Assembly (NCBI GenBank): GCA_002704825.1 | Contig: PAIY01000186.1 | Span: 1 to 64,000, forward strand | Length of the DNA stretch: 64,000 nucleotides | Origin: Phycisphaeraceae bacterium | GTDB taxonomy: Bacteria; Planctomycetota; Phycisphaerae; Phycisphaerales; Phycisphaeraceae | Direction: 5' to 3' | Shown: positions 35,094 through 44,552 of the stretch, piece after piece | Numbering within the stretch: position 1 is the stretch's first letter | Layout of the letters: every line of letters begins with the position of its first letter | Position numbers and translations under genes: made by a program | Notes under the pieces: generated by a model | The model's input: only the letters and a program-made list of their open reading frames with translations | What the model was told of the DNA's origin: nothing | Database searches by the model: none

Positions 35094-37691
35094 ATGAAAC
35101 GTCACACTGTCTCATACCTGTTGGCAAGTCTGCTTATCTGCTCTCTGTTGCCACAACTTCATGCACAGGACACGTCACCGATTCTCACGCGTCCGATCAT
35201 GGAACTCTACCCCAGGGGTCCGATCAGTGGCGGTCTGTCGCGCTATGGCAATATGCTTGTTCAGACACTTGAAGAGAACAATGAAAAACACATTGGCTTT
35301 GAACAACCATCTGGCGGTGGCCATTGGCTGATCCGCTGGTTTGCCAATCACAAAATCTTTTCACTCAGTTCTCTGCCAGTCTCAGACGATCTGCATCTGG
35401 CCATCGAAGTCCGCAGTGAGAAGACGACCGACGTGCAGATGGTCGTGGACTGGAAAGCCGATGACCGCCCGTTGAACAAGTTGGTCTCCAGGAGTGATTT
35501 GCTCAAGCTTGAAGCTGGTCAATGGCAGACCGTCACCCTGCCGATCCCCGCGATCGACAAGGCTGCCAAACTGCGTGGCCTGTTTGTGCAAATGTCCAAG
35601 CCCGGCAAGTATGCCATCCGTTCGATCCACTTCGTCGTGCCCAGCAAAATGCAGACTCAGCCAATCTCACGTGATGTTTTCTACCGTCAAAACAGCGTTA
35701 AACTCACCGGTCATACCGTTGCCAACATCCCCGTGGTCCACCTGCAGATTGTCATGGACGAGGAAGACGGCAAGCATGTCGTGGTCGAGAAAAACATTGC
35801 CACCAACGACAACCAATTCACCTACACCCTCAAAGCAGATCAACTCCAACCCGGCAAGCTCTACCATGTCCAATGGCGCACCCAAGCTGGCGATCCAAAC
35901 GTCATCGACCAACCCGTCTTTGCTTACCATCAGTTCACCGGCAAGCAACTACCCACCGCATCCATCGACAACGGCAAGCTCATCGCAGACGGCAAAAAAC
36001 TCGGCTTCGTCGGACTCAATTACACCAAGTTCCAACTCGGATACTCAAACAAAACCGACTTTGAAAAACTTACCCGACACCTGGTCCAACTTCAGGATTG
36101 GGGCGTCAACTGCGTCCGCCTGACGCTGAACATGATGATGATCCAACCCCAGCAAGGCGTGTATCCCGAAGACCCCGAATATGCTCAGATCATCAAAGCA
36201 CACAATCTCGATCCACGCTTCATCGAACTGCTGGACTATCACGTCAAACTCGCTGGTGAACTGGGCATCTACACCATCTTCGATTGGCATGAATACGGGA
36301 CACGCCCCTATCGCTACTTTGTCGGGGGTCAGCCGGAGGACAAGAAAAAAGGCAAGCCCGGCACGGCATTGGCATGGCTGGCACCCGACAACCGCACGCC
36401 GGTTTCGTTCGACTATTCCAACAAGCTTCACCGCACCGCCCTGCTGGATTGTCACACGTGGCTTGCCAAACATTTCAAAGCCAACCCCAACATCCTTGGC
36501 ATTGAAGTCCCCTTCAACGAACCGCATGACGCCTTTGCAGCAGTCGAAACCAATCTCCGCAAAATGATCGACGAAACCGCCAAAGCGGTAAAGCTTCAAG
36601 ACCCCGACCGACTTTGCTTCGGGATGACCAGCAGCTACTCCCATGACAATGCAACACCAACCAGCACTTGGCTGATCCCCGATCGCATTGATGGATTGGG
36701 CAGTCACTTTTACATGGCCAATGGTCCGATTGATCTGCGTCAGGATCACAAACAGCGTAAGCATCCGTGGCTATGCCGCATTGTCGACGAGACCTTCTAT
36801 CTCGGTACACCTGCGGTTCTCATGCCCTACGCAACACAGCTTTACCCGCAATACAACGGCGAAGACGGTGATCATGGTTACAAGGATTTTCTGCCGGATA
36901 TCGATGAAGCCATCGCATCTCGGATGATGGTCGAAAACGGCATGGTCACCAACTGGCTTGCAGGCCAGGTCGGATACCTGCTGTGGACGATGCATGAAAC
37001 CGGTGATTTCAAAAAGTTCAGTCAGCCCGTCTACGAAGGTCTGTTCAAAAAATACGCACCATTGTTCAAAGCTGGACCGTTGGATCGCAGCAGTAGTGAT
37101 GTGCTTTTCATCCAAAACCCGGCAGCAGCAAAAATTGCCAACGGCCACAACTACAGTTGCGTCCCCATCGCCAAGCTGGCCATCGACCTGCATCTTGATC
37201 CAGTGCATTACATGACGGATGACCAGTACATCACCGTCGGTGTCGCCCGTTATGCCAAGGGTCTTGAACAGGTCATGGAAGGTTCACGAGACCTGTCATA
37301 CAAAGCAATTATTCTCGACACCCGCAACTGTGATCAGCGTGTGGTCAAAGCGGTCCAGAAAATGAAAATCCCAACACTCATCTCCGACGATATCAGCAAG
37401 GTGACCAACGATGAGTTGGCCATGTTCCTCCGTGATGCAGGTGTTGCAGTGGATACCCAAACGCCAACAAGCATCCACCTGGGTGTCGGGCCGGAACATG
37501 TCGTGCTCTACAATCACTCGGGTGAAAAAGTCACTGCAAACGCCTATCCGCGCGTGAACCGCGAAAGCCAATTCAAACTCGTTACCGCTGATGGCAAACC
37601 AATCTTCACCGGAACCAGCAACCAATTGCAAAGCGATGGCGTTGCAGTGAGCATCGAACCCCGCACCGCATTGATCCTGCAAATCCAGTAA
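35094..37691 (+). CDS. Secreted GH5-like glycoside hydrolase (triad 2)
   Basis: 865 residues from the ATG at 35094 (GAGGAT upstream), which opens a signal peptide MKRHTVSYLLASLLIC...LHA. An N-terminal beta-domain (about 30-190) precedes a TIM barrel (about 300-640) with DWGVNCVRLTLNMMMIQP, YTIFDWHEYG and GIEVPFNEPHD near 473, the GH5/clan A acid/base motif. The spot where the nucleophile Glu should be, GTPAVLMPYATQ near 571, has no Glu. It may be inactive, or the nucleophile lies elsewhere. The C-terminal 230 residues are beta-rich. Substrate unknown; it follows two pseudopilins and a regulator. Confidence 0.72.
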   Translation: MKRHTVSYLLASLLICSLLPQLHAQDTSPILTRPIMELYPRGPISGGLSRYGNMLVQTLEENNEKHIGFEQPSGGGHWLIRWFANHKIFSLSSLPVSDDLHLAIEVRSEKTTDVQMVVDWKADDRPLNKLVSRSDLLKLEAGQWQTVTLPIPAIDKAAKLRGLFVQMSKPGKYAIRSIHFVVPSKMQTQPISRDVFYRQNSVKLTGHTVANIPVVHLQIVMDEEDGKHVVVEKNIATNDNQFTYTLKADQLQPGKLYHVQWRTQAGDPNVIDQPVFAYHQFTGKQLPTASIDNGKLIADGKKLGFVGLNYTKFQLGYSNKTDFEKLTRHLVQLQDWGVNCVRLTLNMMMIQPQQGVYPEDPEYAQIIKAHNLDPRFIELLDYHVKLAGELGIYTIFDWHEYGTRPYRYFVGGQPEDKKKGKPGTALAWLAPDNRTPVSFDYSNKLHRTALLDCHTWLAKHFKANPNILGIEVPFNEPHDAFAAVETNLRKMIDETAKAVKLQDPDRLCFGMTSSYSHDNATPTSTWLIPDRIDGLGSHFYMANGPIDLRQDHKQRKHPWLCRIVDETFYLGTPAVLMPYATQLYPQYNGEDGDHGYKDFLPDIDEAIASRMMVENGMVTNWLAGQVGYLLWTMHETGDFKKFSQPVYEGLFKKYAPLFKAGPLDRSSSDVLFIQNPAAAKIANGHNYSCVPIAKLAIDLHLDPVHYMTDDQYITVGVARYAKGLEQVMEGSRDLSYKAIILDTRNCDQRVVKAVQKMKIPTLISDDISKVTNDELAMFLRDAGVAVDTQTPTSIHLGVGPEHVVLYNHSGEKVTANAYPRVNRESQFKLVTADGKPIFTGTSNQLQSDGVAVSIEPRTALILQIQ

Positions 37692-37723
37692 CGCAAGAAC
37701 AACACAACATATCCACACAACGG

Positions 37724-37754
37724 GCACCGGATTCACATCCGGTGCTCTTTTTTT
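37724..37754 (+). terminator. Terminator of triad 2
   Basis: Nine-base stem GCACCGGAT (37724-37732) and ATCCGGTGC (37737-37745), then TCTTTTTTT. Strong. Confidence 0.9.
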
Positions 37755-37782
37755 GGTGATTAATACGAAAAGGATTTACTCA

Positions 37783-37867
37783 CGTCATTCCCGCGCAGGC
37801 GGGAATCCAGTGGCATTCAGTGCACGCTTGCAGGTTCCACTGGACTCCCGCCTGCGCGGGAGTGACG
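37783..37867. repeat. Palindromic repeat, type CGTCATTCCCGC
   Basis: An 85-base imperfect palindrome with arms beginning CGTCATTCCCGCGCAGGCGG and ending CCTGCGCGGGAGTGACG. The element resembles a widely scattered bacterial intergenic palindrome family with cores CCCGCGCAGGCGGG, known from many phyla. Non-coding, between convergent genes. Confidence 0.75.
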
Positions 37868-37918
37868 AAAGGTGGCGATGGCCTTTGCATTGGTAAAGGT
37901 GAAATGCACAGAGATCGC

Positions 37919-39121
37919 TTAAAACGTCACTGCCACATGTTCGATGAGGGTGCCTTTGGCGAGTTCTCGGTTGTTGCCATCGGCATCGTGGTAGACGACT
38001 TTCAGGCCATCGGTGTAGACGTAGCTGCCATCGGAGCAGATGTCGAAACTCAGGACGTGGTCTTGTAATACCGTTTGATTGCCAGCAGCATCCTGTTTGA
38101 CCAACTCCCAATCCTTGGGGGCGAGAACAGAATCAGTGTCGCGTTTGGCTTTGTCTTCCTGCTGCATTTGGAGCAGTCGGCCGGCAACGAGCATCCGTCG
38201 GGCATCCGGGCCTTTCTTGCGCATGGCACCGGCGGCGCTGAGATGCTTGCCGGTGACGAAATGGCTGATGGTGTCGAGTAGCCAATACAGCGTCACACAC
38301 AGGCGAATGGGAAAGAGGAGAATGTCCTTGAGGATTTGCCAGGGTGATATGCGTGTGCGGTTGTCGATGGATTTGTAGGGTCGGCGGATGAAATAGAGTG
38401 TGCCATCGGCAAGCATTCGCGGATGGAAACAGTCGTACCCGTCCTGCTCAACGAGTGTCTCGAGTTTGTTTGCATCCATGTCGATGGACTTGATGGCATA
38501 GGGGCTCATGTCCACGGGAAAGCCATGTTCGTCACGGGCGATGCCAGCGGATTGGTAAACGAAGGTTCGACCTTTGCCGCGAACCCAACGCGGTGCGTCG
38601 TCGTAGGAATCGCCTTCGGTGCACTCGGCCATCTTCCCGCCTGAAGCGCGCATGGTGACCAGGTTGGCTGAGCCGTCTTCGTAACCGATGCTGCACACTG
38701 CCAGGTCTTCTTCGGGATGGACCGCCATTTGTCGGATTTGGAGATTTTGTTTGTGTGCGATGCGGTCTTCGGAATCGGACTTGAGGTTGTAGCGAAAGAC
38801 CCCGCCGATGGTCTGGGTGTTCAGTGCGTAGAAGATTTCGCCGGACTGCTGACCGATGCACACCGCGGCGATATTTTCCATGCGCGTGTTGCCAGCCAGT
38901 GCAGCACCACGGACCTGTGCAATGGCCTGCCAATCCTGCTGGGCGGTGACGTTCCACATCATGCCCTGGCTTTTCCAACTTGAGCGTTGATTGTCACGGT
39001 TGCGACGATCGAGCAACTCCTGGAGGAAGTGGCTTTGGATGAGTTTGACATCTTTCCCGGAAGGTTTGTGGTAAAGCTTACCTTCGGCCAGATACGCTAT
39101 TTCAGGATCAGGCGTAGACAT
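37919..39121 (-). CDS. Uncharacterised protein with WD40/TolB-like pattern
   Basis: 400 residues, cytosolic N-terminus, one hydrophobic stretch near 265-285 (ILLFPIRLCVTLYWLLD). Runs of strands such as GEIFYALNTQTIGGVFRYNL, FVYQSAGIARDEHG and GTLYFIRRPYKS suggest a beta-propeller of the TolB/PD40 kind, with the polypeptide then ending in FDICSDGSYVYTDGLKVVYHD. There is no catalytic motif. Such propellers usually bind partners or glycans. ATG at 39121. It is isolated between convergent palindromic repeats. No function is assigned. Confidence 0.55.
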   Translation of the reverse strand: MSTPDPEIAYLAEGKLYHKPSGKDVKLIQSHFLQELLDRRNRDNQRSSWKSQGMMWNVTAQQDWQAIAQVRGAALAGNTRMENIAAVCIGQQSGEIFYALNTQTIGGVFRYNLKSDSEDRIAHKQNLQIRQMAVHPEEDLAVCSIGYEDGSANLVTMRASGGKMAECTEGDSYDDAPRWVRGKGRTFVYQSAGIARDEHGFPVDMSPYAIKSIDMDANKLETLVEQDGYDCFHPRMLADGTLYFIRRPYKSIDNRTRISPWQILKDILLFPIRLCVTLYWLLDTISHFVTGKHLSAAGAMRKKGPDARRMLVAGRLLQMQQEDKAKRDTDSVLAPKDWELVKQDAAGNQTVLQDHVLSFDICSDGSYVYTDGLKVVYHDADGNNRELAKGTLIEHVAVTF

Positions 39122-39180
39122 GGTTGAGATTATAGCTTGGTTTGGAAATCAGGTGTTTGCATCGTGAAACATTATGATTT

Positions 39181-39265
39181 AACCACAGAGGCACAGAGCC
39201 CGAAAAAAAGCAAGACATCCACGCTTTGTGAATGCCTTGCTCTGTGTCTCTGTGACTCTGTGGTT
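39181..39265. repeat. Palindromic repeat, type CACAGAG
   Basis: Arms AACCACAGAG (39181-39190) and CTCTGTGGTT (39256-39265) enclose further CACAGAG/CTCTGTG pieces. This AACCACAGAG...CTCTGTGGTT shape is another commonly scattered bacterial palindrome. It sits between two minus-strand genes. Confidence 0.7.
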
Positions 39266-39295
39266 CATACTTTTGTATATGACCAGAAAGTTAAT

Positions 39296-40438
39296 TTACA
39301 GTTGCACTTCCTTACCCGTCTTGGCGGACTCGTAAATCGCGCCGAGGATTTGGATCATGTGCACGCCGTCCTGCGGGACGAACATGGGTTTGTCTCGGCC
39401 CATGAGCACGTCAACCCAGTGGTTGAGGTACAGGCCGTGGGTCGCCCAGACATTGGTGGGAACCTGAGGGAGAATATCACAGAGCATGCCTTCAATCTCG
39501 GTGAAAAGCTTGAGGGGTTGGCTTGAGTCCAGACAAGCGCCGGACTTTTCACCACGCAGCTCGACGAAGTTCTTTTCCTGTTCAATGTTGCTTGCCCATG
39601 AGAATTCGATTTGCAGTGAGGCGCCGTTATCAAATCGGACAAAGCCCATGGCCAGGTCTTCGACATCGAATGTGCCATCGGCTTGGGCGCGACCGAACTG
39701 ACTGTGTGCCGAATCGCCTGCCACGTCAGAGTTGGCAAATTTGCAGTAGGTCGAACCGGAGACAGCGACGGGACGGGGATTGCCCATCAGCCAGATGGCC
39801 AGGTCGATCATGTGGACACCCAGGTCGATGAGCGGGCCACCGCCGGAGAGTTCTTTGGTGGTGAACCAACCACCCTTGCCGGGGATACCACGACGACGAA
39901 TCCAACCGACACGGCCGGCATAGATGTCACCCATGTTGCCTGCTGCGATGTACTTCTTGAGGAACTGGGAGTCCGGACGCATGCGGTTGTTGCGCATGAC
40001 CATCAGGGTCTTGCCACTGGCTTTGGCGGCATCGGCCATCCGCTGAGCTTCCTTGGGACTCACCGCGTCGGGCTTCTCACACATGACATGCTTGCCGGCT
40101 TCCAGCGCGGCAATGGCAATCTCACTGTGGAACTTGTTGGGCGTGCAGATGTCCACCGCATCAACGGACTTGATCTTGAGAATGTCTTTGTAGTTCTTGC
40201 AGGTTTTGTCGATACCGTATTCCTTACCCAACGCCTTGGCCTTGGATTCTTCGATATCGCATAACGCAACGAGCTTGACATCCGGGTTCTCATTGAGCGG
40301 CTTGACGTGGACCGCTTTGAAGATGTTACCCGTGCCGATGGCAGCAACACTCAGTTGCTTGGGCGTGGACTTTTTCTTGGATGTTGACTTCTTCTTGGAA
40401 GCGGACTTCTTGTCGGACGGTTTACTGGATTTAGCCAT
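39296..40438 (-). CDS. Gfo/Idh/MocA-family oxidoreductase with basic tail
   Basis: 380 residues from the ATG at 40438 (AAAGG eight bases upstream). The first 27 residues are a lysine/serine-rich tail (KKSASKKKSTSKKKSTPK), unusual for this family. The Rossmann motif is VAAIGTGNIFKAVH and the family EKP is in HVMCEKPDAVS. It ends with a substrate domain containing LSGGGPLIDLGVHMIDLAIWLMG, the typical H-x-x-D signature. Substrate is probably a sugar derivative. Next to it is a divergent small membrane protein (72-base gap) and, beyond, the heparinase-like gene, so it may help metabolise lyase products. Confidence 0.85.
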   Translation of the reverse strand: MAKSSKPSDKKSASKKKSTSKKKSTPKQLSVAAIGTGNIFKAVHVKPLNENPDVKLVALCDIEESKAKALGKEYGIDKTCKNYKDILKIKSVDAVDICTPNKFHSEIAIAALEAGKHVMCEKPDAVSPKEAQRMADAAKASGKTLMVMRNNRMRPDSQFLKKYIAAGNMGDIYAGRVGWIRRRGIPGKGGWFTTKELSGGGPLIDLGVHMIDLAIWLMGNPRPVAVSGSTYCKFANSDVAGDSAHSQFGRAQADGTFDVEDLAMGFVRFDNGASLQIEFSWASNIEQEKNFVELRGEKSGACLDSSQPLKLFTEIEGMLCDILPQVPTNVWATHGLYLNHWVDVLMGRDKPMFVPQDGVHMIQILGAIYESAKTGKEVQL

Positions 40439-40511
40439 GGGAATACCTTTAAAAATCAGATTGGTTGAAAGTCTACGTTTATGTGAATCGGACTGCAAGG
40501 TCAGATGAGGT

Positions 40512-40898
40512 ATGATAATCAATATGAACACCAGCAAGTTGCAATCCGATGAAAAGTCCGCAGAAACAGGGGCCGATTCGCCGCGTCAACCGACACGTGA
40601 TCCCATGCAACGCCCGCTGTTGGTGGACTTAATCGGTGTGATCACCGGGATTCTCATGTTCCTGGCAGTCGGACTATGGTTTACCAGACTCTATGCCCCC
40701 AATAGCCAGATGCTCGAATTGAGCAACCTGGTCCATCGCAGCTTTGGGCTCTTTGCCGGCTTGTGGTTGATTTTGTATGTCACATGGTTTGTGACCTCGA
40801 GCAAGCAGCGAAAAAAGAATCTCCAATCGCATCGTCAACAGGCCAACGACAATTACCAGTTGGGGCAGGTTCGCAAAGAGATTGATTCAAGACGATAA
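40512..40898 (+). CDS. Small two-helix membrane protein
   Basis: 128 residues. Two membrane helices are seen (about 38-57 and 76-95: LVDLIGVITGILMFLAVGLWF, RSFGLFAGLWLILYVTWFV), with polar ends and a basic C-terminus. The ATG at 40512 is close behind GAGG; a second ATG at 40524 (MNTSKLQ) is equally possible. It overlaps nothing and ends 49 bases before the heparinase-like gene, so the two may be co-transcribed. Function unknown. Confidence 0.6.
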   Translation: MIINMNTSKLQSDEKSAETGADSPRQPTRDPMQRPLLVDLIGVITGILMFLAVGLWFTRLYAPNSQMLELSNLVHRSFGLFAGLWLILYVTWFVTSSKQRKKNLQSHRQQANDNYQLGQVRKEIDSRR

Positions 40899-40947
40899 TG
40901 GCCAACCAAAGTATCGTCGAACCTGCCATCCCCTGAAAGATCGACCC

Positions 40948-42852
40948 ATGAAGTGCCTTGTCCTGTTCCTGAGTTTAATCATTTGTATTGCCCATCCCAT
41001 GTCATCTGCCCAAGCTCAAACCGATGAATCGTCACTGAAACTTCCCCGGACCTTGCCTGCTCATCCGAGACTGATGCTCACGCCTTCGGTCAAAGCGCGG
41101 GTTGCCAGGCTTCTTGAAACGGATGCCAAGGCACAGCAGTTTTTTGAGCGGATTCATCAAGGCGCCAAACTCATCGCCAAGACGCCCCCCATCGTGCGTA
41201 AGCTTGAAGGCGACAAACGCAAGCGCATGCTTGGTACAGCACGTCTTGCGCTGCACAACATTGTCACCATGGGTCTCTCGCATGCCTTTGCACCCGATGA
41301 TGCCATGCGCGATCGCATCATCGCCGAGATGCTCAGTGCGGTGGACTTTGTCGATTGGCACCCAAGCCATTTTCTGGACACCTCGGAAATGACGCTGGCG
41401 ATCGCGCTGGGTTATGACTGGTTATACGACGAACTATCCGAAGCACAACGCCAAACCATCCGTAACGGGATCATCCGGCTTGGATTGGAAGCTGCACTGA
41501 CCAACACCGGCGGTTTGAAATGGGATAACAACTGGAACCAGGTCCGTCATGGCTCACTCTCTGCCGGGGCGTTGGCGGTCTATGAAGATGCACCGAAGTT
41601 GGCGAAGCAAATCCTGGAGCAGGCCAAAGACAACTACCAACGGGCGCTGCATGTGTATCGTGGTGGTGGTGTCTACCCGGAAGGCCCGGTCTATTGGCAT
41701 TACGGGACAAGCTTTTCATGGGTGATGGCAGCCTGCCTCAACTCCGCGACAGGGGATGACTGGGGCATTCTCAATTCGCCGGGGTTTGCAGAGAGTTTCG
41801 AGTACGTCAAACAGGTGACCACCCCCACCGGACTGCTGTTTAACTATGCTGACTGTAACCGGGGCCCGATTGATCAGCCGATTCACATCTGGGCTGGCGC
41901 CATGCTTGATCGACCGGACTACATTCAGTTCGGCATCGACAGTATGAACCGCTACTTCAAACATGTTGGCGTTCGCGGCCCACGCCTTACCCCCTTGGCC
42001 CTGCTCTGGTATCACCCCACAGGTGACCTTGAACCGACGCATGGTCCGAGTTGCTATGTCGGGGAAGGTGAGAAGGTGAAAATTGCCACCATCCGATCCG
42101 CATGGGACGATCCCAAGGCAAGCTTCATCGGCATCAAAGGCGGTCATATTCGCGTCAATCACGGGCATATGGATATCGGCTCCTTCGTCATCGAAGCTGA
42201 CGGCGTCCGATGGGCTGAAGACCTGGGCATGGAAAAGGAAATCTATGACCGCAAGGACAGCTGGGGCACCGACCAGAACGCTCACCGTTGGACGTACCTG
42301 CGTGCCAACAACATGGGGCATAACACGCTGACCCTCGGCGGTAAACTTCAGGATGTCGATGGCATGAATCCCATCATCTCCCATGGTCAGAATAATGCCA
42401 TGCAATTTGCGGTCCTGGATATGTCCAATGCATATCAGGGTCAGGCTGCATCCATCCAACGCGGCATTGCCATCCTCAATGACAAGTCCATGATCGTACA
42501 GGATGACTGGAAGCAGATGACAGCGGACCACGATCTGCTTTGGACCATGCTCACCATGGCTGACGACATCCAGCTCTCGGAAGATAAACAACTCGCCACC
42601 CTCACCGAACATGGCAAGACATTGCGTGTGTCGATTCGCCAGGGTGTCAATGCGACGTTCCAGGTCCGTGACGCAGCACCAGCAACCAAGGCAGAAGACC
42701 CCAACAAGGGTTACCAGCGCCTGCTCATCCGCATCCCTGCTCCTCAAACCAACGGCTCATTGATCGTGCATTTTGTCCCCGGCAGTGTCGACTCGACTAC
42801 ACCCCCAAAGCCCCTGAAAATCGACCAATGGCAAACTTCAAACGCCCCGTAA
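40948..42852 (+). CDS. Secreted heparinase II/III-like polysaccharide lyase
   Basis: 634 residues from the ATG at 40948, which starts a signal peptide (MKCLVLFLSLIICIAH...AQA). An alpha-helical toroid fills about 50-330 (HPRLMLTP, NNWNQVRHGSLSAGALAVYE, YPEGPVYWHYGTSFSW) and a beta-sandwich follows with RVNHGHMDIGSFVIEADGVRWAEDLG near 400 and HNTLTL near 457. This is the heparinase II/III-like architecture of PL15/17/21-type lyases, which split uronic-acid polysaccharides by elimination. Precise substrate cannot be told. It is a paralogue of 45388-47283. No pseudopilin directly precedes it. Confidence 0.82.
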   Translation: MKCLVLFLSLIICIAHPMSSAQAQTDESSLKLPRTLPAHPRLMLTPSVKARVARLLETDAKAQQFFERIHQGAKLIAKTPPIVRKLEGDKRKRMLGTARLALHNIVTMGLSHAFAPDDAMRDRIIAEMLSAVDFVDWHPSHFLDTSEMTLAIALGYDWLYDELSEAQRQTIRNGIIRLGLEAALTNTGGLKWDNNWNQVRHGSLSAGALAVYEDAPKLAKQILEQAKDNYQRALHVYRGGGVYPEGPVYWHYGTSFSWVMAACLNSATGDDWGILNSPGFAESFEYVKQVTTPTGLLFNYADCNRGPIDQPIHIWAGAMLDRPDYIQFGIDSMNRYFKHVGVRGPRLTPLALLWYHPTGDLEPTHGPSCYVGEGEKVKIATIRSAWDDPKASFIGIKGGHIRVNHGHMDIGSFVIEADGVRWAEDLGMEKEIYDRKDSWGTDQNAHRWTYLRANNMGHNTLTLGGKLQDVDGMNPIISHGQNNAMQFAVLDMSNAYQGQAASIQRGIAILNDKSMIVQDDWKQMTADHDLLWTMLTMADDIQLSEDKQLATLTEHGKTLRVSIRQGVNATFQVRDAAPATKAEDPNKGYQRLLIRIPAPQTNGSLIVHFVPGSVDSTTPPKPLKIDQWQTSNAP

Positions 42853-42957
42853 TCTGACATCCCCAACACATGGCAAAATGGCTTGACGTGGTTTCTTGAC
42901 CGCGTTGACATGGCTCTGCTCAAATCCTGTGCAGACCTCAATTCAGCAAGACCATTT

Positions 42958-43041
42958 CTCACGCCAAGCCCGCAAAGTCGCAAAGAAAAGCTCGCAATGA
43001 ATCACTTGGCGGCTCTGCGTCTTGAGCGAAGCGGGCGTGAG
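42958..43041. repeat. Palindromic repeat, type CTCACGCC
   Basis: Arms CTCACGCC (42958-42965) and GGCGTGAG (43034-43041) bound an 84-base element with inner AAGCCCGCAAAGTCGC and TTGGCGGCTCTGCG, partly complementary. The pattern recalls the scattered CACGCCAAGCCGCAAAG...GGCGTGAG element. Non-coding. Confidence 0.65.
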
Positions 43042-43233
43042 GATGGTTTGAGCCAAGGGGTTCTAAAGAACCTGTTGAAATCGATACAACGCACCTTTAA
43101 ATGTATGGACATTTAAGCCCATTTCAGGCATCCATTGTCTTTTTCCTGAACATTGCAGCCAAAGCTTTAAAATAGCATTAATAGATAAAAATTAACACTT
43201 TAAATGAATAAAAACACGGCTTTCGCCCTCGCA

Positions 43234-43266
43234 TTTGTACATCTTCAATTGCCAAATATGTACAAA
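43234..43266. promoter_or_regulatory. Operator candidate of the GntR regulator (triad 3)
   Basis: Nine-base inverted arms TTTGTACAT (43234-43242) and ATGTACAAA (43258-43266), 15 bases apart, with flanking near-matches (CA and TG). It lies 55-87 bases before the regulator start, where an autorepressor would bind. Confidence 0.6.
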
Positions 43267-43320
43267 ATGTTTGACTCATTTGAAGGCGACTCATAGAACT
43301 AGCCAGAAGGTTTACAGCAA

Positions 43321-44529
43321 ATGGCAACGACTCAATCGCAAAGCAAAATCACGGTGATGACGCCTTCGTCGGAACAACGACGTAGCGGGCCCCTGCACAA
43401 GTGGCTTGCCAGCGAGATCCGAAATCATGTCCGCGAGCACAACCTCGGGCCGGGTACACCCCTGGAACCGGAAGTGGAGATTGCCCAGCGGTACCAGGTC
43501 AGCCGTGGCACGGTGCGTCAGGCGATGGCAACACTTGTCCACGAAGGCCTCATCGATCGCATTGCCGGTCGCGGTTCGTTTATCCGTGATCATCAAGCTG
43601 AGCCTTCCAACGCCGAATCCAAACCCAACTGGGCCGGGATCACCGCCAAGACCCATCGCATTCGGGTGTTGGTTGACTGCCCGCATCAACCCCACCCCGG
43701 ACACATCGTGCTGACCCAGAGCATTGACGGGCTGGGGCAATTTGCCAGCCAAACCAATGGTAGTATCAAACTCACCTTCGAATACCATGGCGTCAGTCAC
43801 GTCAATGATCCGGCAGCACACGCATTCATGAAACAGGATGACTGTGAAGGCATGATCATTCTCCCGGTGACACAGGAATGCGTGCAGTTCGTCAACGAAA
43901 TGGGCAAACCTGACAAACCCACCGCGGTGCTCTATCGCCGGGTCACCAATCCACATGTCCACCGCTTTGCACTGGACAATTCGGCAGGTGCCTATCAGGC
44001 GACGGACTATCTGCTGCGTCAAGGACACCGACGCATCGGCATGTTGATTCTGACCTGGCCACTGGCTTGGCCCAGTACGCTCAAGCGTTTGGATGGTTAC
44101 CGTCAGGCGATGCGAGAAGCCGGGTGTGAAAGCCCCGCGCTTGTTGCCATGGCCAATGATGCCAAGAACATGACCGAAATCAAAACCGCCTGTCGCCAGC
44201 TTCTGGGACAAGCCAATCCCCCTACTGCAATCCTGGTCAACAACTACAACAACCTTCGACCGACCCTTGAGACGATGGCGGAAATGAACCTGCGTGTGGG
44301 GGAGGATGTCTCGCTGATCTGTATCGATGAATCCGAACTGGCGATGAATCACGACCCGCAGATCAGCGTCGTCCATATGCCCCTTGCACACAATGCCATC
44401 CGGGCGATGAATCACCTGTACCATGCCATACTCAACGACCAACCCCCGGGGCCTGAAGTGATGACGTATCCCGAATTACGCCTGCGTCAATCATGCTCCC
44501 CGATTCAGACACTTGATCAACTCAAATGA
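43321..44529 (+). CDS. GntR-type regulator with LacI-like sensor (triad 3)
   Basis: 402 residues. The GntR winged helix spans about 22-90 ([61 protein letters not shown]). A LacI/GalR-like sensor follows ([39 protein letters not shown]). The palindrome at 43234-43266 is a good operator candidate. GAAGG lies upstream of the ATG. Downstream are a pseudopilin 23 bases away, a heparinase-like lyase and a sodium symporter, all co-directional, so the gene probably controls their uptake and degradation system in response to a lyase product. Confidence 0.9.
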   Translation: MATTQSQSKITVMTPSSEQRRSGPLHKWLASEIRNHVREHNLGPGTPLEPEVEIAQRYQVSRGTVRQAMATLVHEGLIDRIAGRGSFIRDHQAEPSNAESKPNWAGITAKTHRIRVLVDCPHQPHPGHIVLTQSIDGLGQFASQTNGSIKLTFEYHGVSHVNDPAAHAFMKQDDCEGMIILPVTQECVQFVNEMGKPDKPTAVLYRRVTNPHVHRFALDNSAGAYQATDYLLRQGHRRIGMLILTWPLAWPSTLKRLDGYRQAMREAGCESPALVAMANDAKNMTEIKTACRQLLGQANPPTAILVNNYNNLRPTLETMAEMNLRVGEDVSLICIDESELAMNHDPQISVVHMPLAHNAIRAMNHLYHAILNDQPPGPEVMTYPELRLRQSCSPIQTLDQLK

Positions 44530-44552
44530 CATTTGCCCAAAGGACAAACAGG

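Larger units (their letters stand above)
42853..43320. other. Intergenic region with repeat and operator
   Basis: About 470 bases without a gene. It carries a palindromic repeat (42958-43041) and, nearer the regulator, the operator-like palindrome at 43234-43266. Confidence 0.6.
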
